Source: Pseudomonadota bacterium (GTDB lineage Bacteria; Myxococcota; Polyangia; GCA-2747355; JACKDQ01). From it: 6,500 nucleotides of DNA. Shown here one piece after another: positions 1 to 6,077 of this stretch. A model generated the notes under the pieces. It searched no databases. It was not told the origin of the DNA and saw only the letters and a program-made list of their open reading frames with translations. A program made the position numbers and the translations under genes. Numbering within the stretch: position 1 is the stretch's first letter; each line of letters opens with the position of its first letter. The stretch lies in NCBI GenBank assembly GCA_030591195.1, contig JAUVBO010000167.1:1-6500 (forward strand), read 5' to 3'.

Positions 1-857
1 CCGAGGCGCCGGCGAGCCAGCCTGCGGCGAGCCAGCCTGCGGCGAGCCAGCCTGCGGCGAGCCAGCCTGCGGCGAGGACCCTCCGCGTCAATCGGCTGGC
101 CGCTCGGCTGGCGCCAGGCTTCATCCACGACCGTTCTCATTGGGGCAGGCAGCCGGCCGGCTGGTTCGTCTCCGGGCGGGTCGATCTCGGCATCTTCTTC
201 TTCAAGCCGCGGCTCTCGGCCGGCTATGGCCGGGCCCACTGGCGCTGGGTCGGCCTCGACGTCAACCCGATCTTCTCCAGCGAGGGCATCGGCCTCTACA
301 GCGGGCTGCGGTTTGCCCTGGCGATGGTCGATCTCCGGGTCGGCGGGCGCTACCGCTCCACCTTCCGGCGCTCGTATCTCGCGCCGCAAGAACGCTACGA
401 GCGCGAGGACATCGAGCTACGCCAGGGCCCGAAGTCGAGCTACCTCTCGTGGGAGGCCGAGCTGACCGGCTCCTTCCCGCTCGGCCCGGGGGGCTTCGTC
501 GCCGAGGTCGCCGGGACCTACGTCACCGGGGTGGACGAGGGGATGTTCCTCTACGAGGAGACGATCCGGGTGGTGCTCGATCCGCCGTGGGTCTGGCGAG
601 CGCTGCTAGGATACTCGCTGCGCTTCCTCAGCCAGAACGCGCTGCGGATCGGCGTCGCGGGCCAGGTGGTTCACTCGCCGGGCCGTGACTCGTGGGTCGT
701 GCGCGCCGGCGTGCTGGTGCGGATGCGCCTGGCCCACAACCTCGATCTGCGCGGGACCTTCATGCCCTCCGTCTATAGCCCCGACTCCCTCGGCCTCGCC
801 GGTGGCGACTCGTACCAGATCGGCGTTCGGTATATCTGGGCCTGGGCCCGCCGGTAG
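1..857 (+). CDS. Probable outer-membrane beta-barrel protein, 5'-truncated by the window edge
   Basis: The reading frame is open from the first base (first complete codon at 3) to TAG at 855-857, giving 284 visible residues with no start codon needed. The visible part begins with four ASQPA repeats, a likely flexible linker after an unseen N-terminal region. A long stretch of alternating hydrophobic/polar residues follows, rich in Gly, Tyr, Trp and Phe, for example GLYSGLRFALAMVDLRVGGR, YLSWEAELTGSF, WRALLGYSLRF and YQIGVRYIWAW. These read as antiparallel membrane strands separated by polar turns such as FPLGPGG and YSPDSLGLAGGDS. The final strand ends close to an aromatic residue, as in many barrels. 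No enzyme motif is visible and I do not recognise a named family, so the role (porin, structural or transport) is unknown. The outer-membrane location is inferred from strand pattern; the signal peptide would lie outside the window. Confidence 0.7.
   Translation, partial: EAPASQPAASQPAASQPAASQPAARTLRVNRLAARLAPGFIHDRSHWGRQPAGWFVSGRVDLGIFFFKPRLSAGYGRAHWRWVGLDVNPIFSSEGIGLYSGLRFALAMVDLRVGGRYRSTFRRSYLAPQERYEREDIELRQGPKSSYLSWEAELTGSFPLGPGGFVAEVAGTYVTGVDEGMFLYEETIRVVLDPPWVWRALLGYSLRFLSQNALRIGVAGQVVHSPGRDSWVVRAGVLVRMRLAHNLDLRGTFMPSVYSPDSLGLAGGDSYQIGVRYIWAWARR
12..76 (+). repeat. 15-bp in-frame tandem repeat encoding ASQPA
   Basis: Four identical copies of GCGAGCCAGCCTGCG lie at 12-26, 27-41, 42-56 and 57-71, followed by a 5-base partial copy. 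The unit is a multiple of three and in frame with the barrel protein, so each copy adds Ala-Ser-Gln-Pro-Ala. Perfect DNA identity between copies suggests recent expansion by slippage or unequal crossover. The encoded segment is probably a flexible periplasmic linker; this is inference. Confidence 0.93.
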
Positions 858-894
858 CCGTCACGCACCGGCGATGAGCTGAGCCTCACTCGCC
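849..894 (+). terminator. Overlapping hairpins at the 3' end of the barrel gene, possible terminator
   Basis: Two alternative hairpins overlap here. The first pairs CGCCGGT (849-855) with ACCGGCG (867-873) around the stop codon. The second pairs GGCGATGAG (870-878) with CTCA plus TCGCC (885-888 and 890-894), with one bulged C and a 6-nt loop. They share 870-873 and so exclude each other. No U-tract follows either, so this is not a canonical intrinsic terminator. In high-GC genomes strong hairpins without a U-tract can still mark transcript ends, which is why it is listed with low confidence. Confidence 0.3.
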
Positions 895-1000
895 GCCTGG
901 CAAACGTCGCCGCCGGGGCTTGGACGCAGACGCAGCGGTGGCTTCTGAGTAAAATAGAGCAGCGAGCCGTCGAGCCCAATCCCGGCGGCTCGGCATCAGC

Positions 1001-1006
1001 GGAGGA
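1001..1006 (+). promoter_or_regulatory. Shine-Dalgarno sequence deciding the GTG start of the kinase gene
   Basis: GGAGGA ends 12 bases before the GTG at 1019, slightly longer than ideal. It supports this GTG because an in-frame TAA at 950-952 closes the frame upstream, no other in-frame start codon lies between, and the next in-frame GTG (1067) has no well-placed ribosome-binding site. A 7-bp stem (963-969 with 986-992, 16-nt loop) lies just upstream in the leader. Confidence 0.55.
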
Positions 1007-1018
1007 TTCGGGTCTCAG

Positions 1019-2992
1019 GTGGTCAGCCAAGGCAGCGACAGCCAGGAGGACAGGCCGAGCCAGGCGGTGCCCGGGCGGCCGGCGACGATCTATCGCATCG
1101 CGCTAGCGATCGCGAGCCTGACGATGATCGTCCTCGTGGCGTTTGTGATCGTCGCGGCGCGGACCACCGGCCTCGTCGCCGTCGGGTTGCTCTGCCTGGC
1201 ACTCGCGGTGCTCGGCGCGATCCTGCTGGCGCGTAGCCTGATCGAGCCGGGCGGCGAGGTGGCCCTGGCCGCTGATCACGGCGAGCAGTCGCCGGGCGAG
1301 GAGCGTCGGCAGCTGCAGCTCGACGCTGAGCTGCAGCGGGACGTGATCGCCCAGGCCAGCACGCTTGAGCGGTCGCGAGAGCTCGAGCGGTCCTTGCCCC
1401 CGGCGACGGTCCGGGCGCTGACCGAGGGCGACGGTCCGTTGCGCCAGCGCGCCCAGCTGACGGTCTTTCGCCTCGAGCTGCGGGGATTCGCCGCGAAGGT
1501 CGAGTCGGCCGAGCCGGAGGACCTGGCGGCGATGCTCAACGGCTACCTCTCCGAGATGGTCGAGGTCGCCTTCTCCCACGGCGCCACGGTGGACAAGATC
1601 ATCTGCGACACGGTGGTCGGGTACTTCGGCGCGCCGGAGACCGAGGGCCCCGAGCACGACGCCCTGCGCTGCGCTCGACTGGCGCTCGAGCTCTGGCACC
1701 GGGCCACGGCGGTCTGCGAGCGCTGGCATGGTCTGCTCGAGGGGGAACCGCCAGTGCCGACGCTGGTGCTAGCGTCGGGGCTCGCCACCGTCGGCAACTT
1801 TGGCTCGGCCAACCGGATGGAGTACACCGCCGTCGGCGGGTCGGTGGACGACGCGGCGGCGCTGATCGCCTCGGTGGCACCGGGGGAGGTGGTCTGCAGC
1901 CAGTCGACCTTCAGCGCCATCGAGCGGGAGTTGCCCGGCACGTTGTGCGGCGAGGTGACGCAGCGGCGCTCGCGGCGGATCAAGCTCTATCGCCTGGCTG
2001 GCCCCCCGGAGGCGCTCTCGCGACGCCGGGCGGCGGTCACTGGCGCCGTGCCGACGGCGCCGATGCTCGAGGCCATGGCTGACACCCAGCCGAGGGCACG
2101 GCCGCGGATCACGCCCTCGGGGGACCTGGAGGTCGGGATCGTGCTCGGCGACCGCTACAAGGTGATCCGGCCCCTCGGTGAGGGGGGGATGGGGACGGTC
2201 TACCTCACCCACGACGTCAAGCTCGGTACCAACGTCGCGCTCAAGCTCCTGCGCCAGGACCACCAGGGCGGCCAGCGACGGACATCCCGGCTGCTCCACG
2301 AGGTCAAGCTGGCCCGCCTGGTCAGCCATCCCAATGTGGCGCGGATCTACGACATCGACGAGGCCGAAGGCTTCGACTTCATCTCGATGGAGTACGTCAG
2401 CGGGGAGCCGCTCGACGGGCGCCTCAGCGCCGAGGGCCAGCTCTCGGTCAAGCAGGGGTTGGACGTGGTCCGCCAGCTCTGCGCCGGACTCGGCGCGGCC
2501 CACGCCGCTGGTATCGTGCACGGTGACCTCAAGCCCGCGAACATCATGCTCGAAGAGGGCGGCCGGGTGGTGATCCTCGACTTCGGCATCGCCCGCTGGG
2601 CCTCGGCGATCAAGCAGAATCGGGCCGAATCTCAGGCGCTCGGCACGCCGTTTTATATGGCGCCGGAGCAGTTCAAGGGCAACGATGGCGACCACCGGGC
2701 GGACATCTACGCCCTCGGTGTGCTGGCCTTCGAGGTCTTCACCGGCCGGCGGACCTTATGCGGCGACAAACTGGTGTCGATCGCCTACCAGCACGCCAAC
2801 GAACAGCCCGAGCCTCCGCAACAGCTCAATCCCGAGATCCCGCCCCGTCTTGCCGCGGTGATCCTGACCTGTCTCGCCAAGACCCCCCACGACCGCTTCG
2901 GGTCCGTGGGCGAGATCGCCACCTGCCTCGCCGAGTTCCACGTCGCCGACAGCGGGATGGTCCACCGGTTGGTCGCGCCCACGAGCTCCTGA
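1019..2992 (+). CDS. Membrane-anchored Ser/Thr protein kinase with N-terminal degenerate class III cyclase domain
   Basis: 657 residues. Two hydrophobic helices lie at about 27-47 and 51-71, separated by a very short turn, so both termini are probably cytoplasmic. A charged, possibly coiled linker (80-130) leads to SLPPATVRALTEG, the motif that usually precedes class III cyclase domains. The cyclase-like domain (about 145-300) keeps D192-K193, metal-site D197, GNFGS and Y269-T270. However, the first metal Asp is E153, the usual GD is G273-G274, and the catalytic Asn and Arg of the VNxxAR motif are D277 and A281. Cyclase activity is therefore unlikely. The kinase domain (about 379-640) is complete: Gly loop GEGGMG (387-392), K409, E428, HGD at 501-503 with K505 and N508, DFG at 521-523, and APE at 548-550. 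HGD in place of HRD makes it a non-RD kinase. I infer that the cyclase-like module regulates a functional kinase; target and ligand are unknown. It is probably monocistronic or weakly linked to the barrel gene upstream. Confidence 0.92.
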   Translation: MVSQGSDSQEDRPSQAVPGRPATIYRIALAIASLTMIVLVAFVIVAARTTGLVAVGLLCLALAVLGAILLARSLIEPGGEVALAADHGEQSPGEERRQLQLDAELQRDVIAQASTLERSRELERSLPPATVRALTEGDGPLRQRAQLTVFRLELRGFAAKVESAEPEDLAAMLNGYLSEMVEVAFSHGATVDKIICDTVVGYFGAPETEGPEHDALRCARLALELWHRATAVCERWHGLLEGEPPVPTLVLASGLATVGNFGSANRMEYTAVGGSVDDAAALIASVAPGEVVCSQSTFSAIERELPGTLCGEVTQRRSRRIKLYRLAGPPEALSRRRAAVTGAVPTAPMLEAMADTQPRARPRITPSGDLEVGIVLGDRYKVIRPLGEGGMGTVYLTHDVKLGTNVALKLLRQDHQGGQRRTSRLLHEVKLARLVSHPNVARIYDIDEAEGFDFISMEYVSGEPLDGRLSAEGQLSVKQGLDVVRQLCAGLGAAHAAGIVHGDLKPANIMLEEGGRVVILDFGIARWASAIKQNRAESQALGTPFYMAPEQFKGNDGDHRADIYALGVLAFEVFTGRRTLCGDKLVSIAYQHANEQPEPPQQLNPEIPPRLAAVILTCLAKTPHDRFGSVGEIATCLAEFHVADSGMVHRLVAPTSS

Positions 2993-3031
2993 ACCCCGAG
3001 CGCCAGAGGGGCTTGCTTATCGCCGGAGTCG

Positions 3032-5623
3032 TCAGGCGTGCTGCAGTGGCTTGCCGATCTGCGCCAGCTCTCCCCCGAGCTTGCCGTAGTGCTCGAGGTA
3101 GGTCGCCACCGTCGGCAGCTCGCCGAGCAGCGCGGTCACCGCGGCCAGCTGGGCCGAGCCGAGGTAGACCTGGGAGCCGACGCCCATCCGGTTGTCGAAG
3201 TTCCGCGTCGAGGTCGACAGCACCGTCGCGCCGGTGGCGACCTGGGCCTGGTTGCCCATGCACAGCGAACAGCCGGGGACGTGGACGTTGGCGCCGGCCT
3301 CGAGCAGGGTCGCGTGGACCCCCTCGCGGGAGAGCTGGGCGTTGCTCTCGCGGTCGGGCGGCACGGTCCAGAACTTCATCCGGTGCTGGATCCGCTGGCC
3401 GCCGATCAGCTTCGCCACCGCGCGGAAGTCGGTGATGTCGACCATGCAGCTGCCGACGAAGACCTCGTCGATCTTGGTCCCGGCGGCATCCGAGAGGGTG
3501 ACGACCTTGTCCGGGTCGTTGGGCGCCGCGAGCAGCGGCTCGGTGATCGTCGCCAGGTCGATCTCCACCACGCCGGCGTAGCTCGCCTCGTCGTCCGGCT
3601 CGAGCAGCGTCGGATTCTTGAGCCAGGCTTCCATCTGCTCGACGATCGTGCCGACGACCCGGGCCGGGTGGCGCTGGCCGAAGTTGTGCTTGAGGAAGCG
3701 CAGGTTGTTCCCGACGTAGGCCTTCACCTGGTCGGGCGAGTGGCGGAAGGTGCAGCCCGCCGCGCTTCGCTCGGCCGAGGCGTCGGTCAGCTTGTAGGCC
3801 TCCTCGACGGTGAGGAAGTCGAGCCCTTCGATCTCCAGCACGCGGTCGGCGAAGATGTTGATCTTCTCGTCGCCCTTCTTCAGGTTCAGCTTGCCCTGCC
3901 TGATCGCCACGTGGGGGATCGCGTTGACCAGATCCCGCACGGTGATGCCCGGCTGGGGCTTGCCAGAGAAGCGCACCAGCACCGACTCGGGCATGTCGAG
4001 CGGGAAGTAGCCCTGGCTGGCGGCGAAGGCGATCAGATCCGAGCCGGCCGGCAGGCTGAGGCCGATCGGGAAGCGGGTGTGGCTGTCGCCGCCGGTGCCG
4101 ACGAAGTATGGCAGCAGGAAGCGGTTGCCGTTGGTGTGGATCACGCCGTCGCCCGGCCGCAGGTCGATGCCCCCCATCTCGGCGATGAAGGCACCGAGGT
4201 CGGTTTGCATCCGCGCGTCCTTGCTCCTCGGGCCGGCCGCCGTGTGGCAGAAGGACTGGATCGTCGGCGAGGCGAAGCGCAGGGTGGCCAGCTCGAGGAG
4301 CTCCTGCTGGGTCATCTTGCCCGTCGTGTCCTGGCTGAAGACCATGTGGGCCTGGGGCTCGGCGTAGTCGCCCGGCAGCACGCCCGGCAGCCCGGCGGCG
4401 CCGCCGATCAGCTTCTGGGCCAGGGTGAACTTGGTTTCGTCCGGGTGAGCGGGGGCGGGCGCTGGCTGGACCGCGGGCTCGCCGGCCGCGAGGCCGATCT
4501 CGTCGCAGGCAGCCTGCGCTGACGCGGTCAGCTTGCGGCCGATGATCAGGTTGTTTCGTCCCCCGGCGCGAGCCTCCTGCAAGATCGAGGTCGGCTGGAC
4601 CTCGATCTTGGTCAAGACCTTGCCGTCGGCCGCGCGTACCTCCCCCTGGGCTAGGTCGACGGTGACCTCCATGCCTTCCTGCAGGTCGCTGGTGGCGCAG
4701 CGAATAGGGATCGCGCCGCAGCCGCGGATGGTGTTGAAGAAGATCGGCGCGATCTTCGCCGCGAGCACCAGGCCGCCCCGGCGCTTGTTCGGCAAGTGGG
4801 GGATGTCCTCGCCGACCCACCAGACCAGCGAGTTGGAGGCGGACTTGCGGCTCGATCCGGTGCCGACGACGTCGCCGACAAACAGCAGCGGCAGGCCCTT
4901 GTCGAGCAGCAGCTGGGTGCGTCGCTCGAGGAAGTCGCGGTCGTGGGGGCTGGTGCTGAGGAAGCACAGGGCGTGCTGCGGGATGTCGTCGCGGGTCGAT
5001 GCCTCCTGCGCTGGTGAGAAGAAGTCGGTGTTGATCTCGCCGGTGGTGCGGATCACCACCCGCTTCTGCTCCATCGGGACCTCGGGCTGGTGGCTGTACC
5101 AGCTCGCCTCGGCCCAATGCTTGAGCAGGTCGCTCGCAGCGGCGTCTCCACTCTGGGCTAGCCCCTTGACCTGGTCGATGTCGTCGGGGGTGACGAGGAT
5201 GATGTCCTCGAGCAGCCGCGCGGCCCGCGTTGCCTGGGCACCGCCGGTCTCCAGCAGGGCCAGCAAGGGCGCGACGTTGAAGCCGCCACCCATCGCGCCG
5301 AGCATCTCCACCGCGTCGGCGACGGCGAGGTGTGGCGTGGTCAGCTCGCCGTGGGCCACCTTGGCGAGGAAGTCGGCCTTGACCTTCGAGGCCGGGTAGA
5401 CGCCAGGGGGCACGCGCTCCGAGAGGAGATGCCGCAGGGTGCTGACCGTGTCCGACAGGTCGTGCAGCGTGAGCTGTGCCGGGTCGAGGTCAGTCAGCTG
5501 AAGGGCGGCGCAGACCGCCTCGGTCTGGGCGGGCGACAGCGGCAGCGGTGGGATGCCGGCCCCCTCGCGCTGCTCGACGTGCTTGGCGTATTCGCTGGCA
5601 AAAGAACGCAGGTCCATGCCCAT
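3032..5623 (-). CDS. acnB: Aconitate hydratase B (bifunctional aconitase / 2-methylisocitrate dehydratase)
   Basis: 863 residues against 865 in E. coli AcnB. The enzyme converts citrate to isocitrate through cis-aconitate in the cytoplasmic TCA cycle using a [4Fe-4S] cluster; family members also hydrate 2-methylaconitate in the methylcitrate cycle. Domain order is AcnB type: an N-terminal HEAT-like domain (about 1-165), the swivelling domain with VGTGSSRKSA (R259) and PNKRRGG, then the catalytic core with GLPGVLPG, SQDTTG, SFCHTAA, GDSHTRFPIG (D513, H515) and LTDASAERSAAGC. Cluster ligands are C726 (FVGSCM), C785 and C788 (PGCSLCMGN). Their 59- and 3-residue spacing equals E. coli C710, C769 and C772. 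The C-terminus stops soon after the LLGELPT segment, some 15-20 residues earlier than E. coli AcnB, while the N-terminus is a little longer. The ATG at 5623 has a strong Shine-Dalgarno; Met3 is a worse-placed alternative. E. coli AcnB binds mRNA as an apoprotein, which may also apply here but is not shown. Confidence 0.98.
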   Translation of the reverse strand: MGMDLRSFASEYAKHVEQREGAGIPPLPLSPAQTEAVCAALQLTDLDPAQLTLHDLSDTVSTLRHLLSERVPPGVYPASKVKADFLAKVAHGELTTPHLAVADAVEMLGAMGGGFNVAPLLALLETGGAQATRAARLLEDIILVTPDDIDQVKGLAQSGDAAASDLLKHWAEASWYSHQPEVPMEQKRVVIRTTGEINTDFFSPAQEASTRDDIPQHALCFLSTSPHDRDFLERRTQLLLDKGLPLLFVGDVVGTGSSRKSASNSLVWWVGEDIPHLPNKRRGGLVLAAKIAPIFFNTIRGCGAIPIRCATSDLQEGMEVTVDLAQGEVRAADGKVLTKIEVQPTSILQEARAGGRNNLIIGRKLTASAQAACDEIGLAAGEPAVQPAPAPAHPDETKFTLAQKLIGGAAGLPGVLPGDYAEPQAHMVFSQDTTGKMTQQELLELATLRFASPTIQSFCHTAAGPRSKDARMQTDLGAFIAEMGGIDLRPGDGVIHTNGNRFLLPYFVGTGGDSHTRFPIGLSLPAGSDLIAFAASQGYFPLDMPESVLVRFSGKPQPGITVRDLVNAIPHVAIRQGKLNLKKGDEKINIFADRVLEIEGLDFLTVEEAYKLTDASAERSAAGCTFRHSPDQVKAYVGNNLRFLKHNFGQRHPARVVGTIVEQMEAWLKNPTLLEPDDEASYAGVVEIDLATITEPLLAAPNDPDKVVTLSDAAGTKIDEVFVGSCMVDITDFRAVAKLIGGQRIQHRMKFWTVPPDRESNAQLSREGVHATLLEAGANVHVPGCSLCMGNQAQVATGATVLSTSTRNFDNRMGVGSQVYLGSAQLAAVTALLGELPTVATYLEHYGKLGGELAQIGKPLQHA

Positions 5624-5628
5624 GAGGT

Positions 5629-5634
5629 CTCCTC
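5629..5634 (-). promoter_or_regulatory. Shine-Dalgarno sequence of acnB
   Basis: On the minus strand GAGGAG, inside a longer purine run, ends 5 bases before the ATG at 5623-5621. This is a strong site and favours the first of two nearby ATG codons (the other is codon 3, spacing 11). Confidence 0.85.
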
Positions 5635-5640
5635 TCTAAT

Positions 5641-5656
5641 CCGGCGCGGGCGCCGG
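5641..5656 (-). promoter_or_regulatory. GC hairpin in the acnB leader directly upstream of the ribosome-binding site
   Basis: CCGGCG (5641-5646) and CGCCGG (5651-5656) form a perfect 6-bp all-GC stem with a 4-nt loop. It lies 6 bases upstream of the acnB Shine-Dalgarno, close enough to influence ribosome access or to protect the mRNA 5' region. The hairpin is seen in the sequence; any regulatory role is inference. Confidence 0.45.
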
Positions 5657-5695
5657 GGGTACGTCTGTCGCCGGTCCTGGCGAGCGGGGCCGCGA

Positions 5696-5704
5696 AACAT
5701 ATCA
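5696..5704 (-). promoter_or_regulatory. Weak extended -10 promoter candidate for acnB
   Basis: Read on the minus strand this is TGATATGTT: an extended -10 (TGN) followed by TATGTT. No convincing -35 lies 16-18 bases upstream. If used, transcription would begin near 5689, giving a leader of roughly 65 nt that contains the GC hairpin at 5641-5656. Position is plausible but sequence support is thin. Confidence 0.25.
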
Positions 5705-5753
5705 CAACCGTTGAAGGCCGAAGCGTCTGCTAGGACTCGGTCTTGACCAGATC

Positions 5754-5772
5754 GAGCGCGCTCTGCGCGCTC
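5754..5772. repeat. Inverted repeat GAGCGCG / CGCGCTC
   Basis: Perfect 7-bp arms (5754-5760 and 5766-5772) flank a 5-base spacer between acnB and the RNA candidate. It lies about 130-150 bases upstream of the acnB start. It could be a protein-binding dyad or an RNA hairpin. The TATTTT downstream on the plus strand is too distant and broken for a clear terminator. Confidence 0.4.
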
Positions 5773-5780
5773 TTCACTAT

Positions 5781-5811
5781 TTTCCCAGCCGAGGCATGTT
5801 TTCTCGGGAAA
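5781..5811. repeat. Bulged dyad TTTCC..CGAG / CTCG..GGAAA
   Basis: TTTCC (5781-5785) and CGAG (5790-5793) can pair with CTCG (5803-5806) and GGAAA (5807-5811), giving nine base pairs with one 4-nt bulge and a 9-nt loop. The surrounding 5775-5830 is notably A/T-richer than the rest of the window, as expected for a divergent promoter region between acnB and the RNA candidate. Role unknown. Confidence 0.35.
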
Positions 5812-5872
5812 GAGCAAAATAAATCGATCTAACGTGAGGTGGATTACATCGCTACTGGAACGATGAGGGTAA

Positions 5873-5882
5873 GTTGATCAAC
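5873..5882. promoter_or_regulatory. Perfect palindrome GTTGATCAAC at the 5' boundary of the RNA candidate
   Basis: A perfect 10-bp palindrome ends immediately before the predicted 5' end of the structured RNA. That would place it between the -10 region and the transcription start, a position where a bound protein could block initiation. TAAGTT at 5870-5875 overlaps it and is the only -10-like hexamer at the right place, and it is weak. Operator function is inference from position and symmetry. Confidence 0.3.
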
Positions 5883-6045
5883 GGTAGGCCCTGTCCTACG
5901 TCGAGCGGAACACACTCGCGAAGGGAGCCCCCTCTTATCGTGGTGAGCGCACCTCTCGTCAGGCGCGCCTAAAGCGATAATCGGAGCACCCACCTATTTG
6001 AGGTGTTCACACCTTTTCGCTTCGACAGGACAGGGCTTTCTTTTT
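5883..6045 (+). ncRNA. ssrS: Rod-like structured RNA, candidate 6S RNA
   Basis: 6S RNA mimics an open promoter and binds the housekeeping RNA polymerase holoenzyme. The sequence folds end to end. The closing stem pairs 5886-5897 with 6027-6038, including GCCCTGTCCT against AGGACAGGGC. After a 2-nt bulge, 5900-5904 pairs with 6022-6026 and 5905-5907 with 6018-6020. Beyond a 9-nt 3' bulge, 5908-5913 pairs with 6003-6008 and 5915-5917 with 6000-6002. A large internal loop follows (5918-5931 / 5987-5999), then an apical arm (5932-5940 with 5975-5986, 3-nt bulge). This is the 6S layout: long bulged closing stem, central bubble, terminal arm, near 160 nt (E. coli 184). Short motifs resemble E. coli 6S in the same order: GGTGAGC, GCCTAAA, CCACCT, GTTCA. 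A T-rich tract at 6037-6045 sits at the 3' end and favours the plus strand. No clear promoter is seen. It could be another regulatory RNA; the family call is from memory. Confidence 0.55.
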
Positions 6046-6077
6046 GCCCGGCGGCCTTTTCGCGGGGCCGACGCTCG

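Noticed and set aside
12..76. CRISPR array
   Set aside because: The 15-bp units are directly abutting with no spacers and are in frame with a coding sequence, so this is a coding tandem repeat.
140..688. A 182-codon plus-strand frame starting with ATG over the barrel gene
   Set aside because: Arg-rich, domain-free sequence in a shifted frame. The barrel frame is open from the window edge and has coherent strand patterning.
920..955. Promoter TTGGAC ... TAAAAT for the kinase gene
   Set aside because: The hexamers are separated by 24 bases, too far for a sigma-70 promoter, and no better -35 lies at the right distance.
1769..2695. A 308-codon minus-strand frame opposite the kinase gene
   Set aside because: It is antisense to unmistakable cyclase-like and kinase motifs and has no domain of its own.
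3038..4522. A 494-codon open frame on the plus strand inside acnB
   Set aside because: It lies antisense to a gene with clear AcnB motifs. Its product is a low-complexity Arg/Gly/Leu/Val-rich sequence without domains; long antisense frames are common in high-GC DNA.
2826..5117. A 763-codon open frame on the minus strand overlapping acnB in another frame
   Set aside because: The translation is Arg/Pro/Gly-rich without motifs, whereas the acnB frame is continuous and complete.
6001..6017. Intrinsic terminator AGGTG-TTCA-CACCT followed by TTTT
   Set aside because: The stem is short and lies within the larger fold. Ending here would remove the 3' arm that pairs perfectly with 5888-5897, so a switchable element within the RNA is the better reading.
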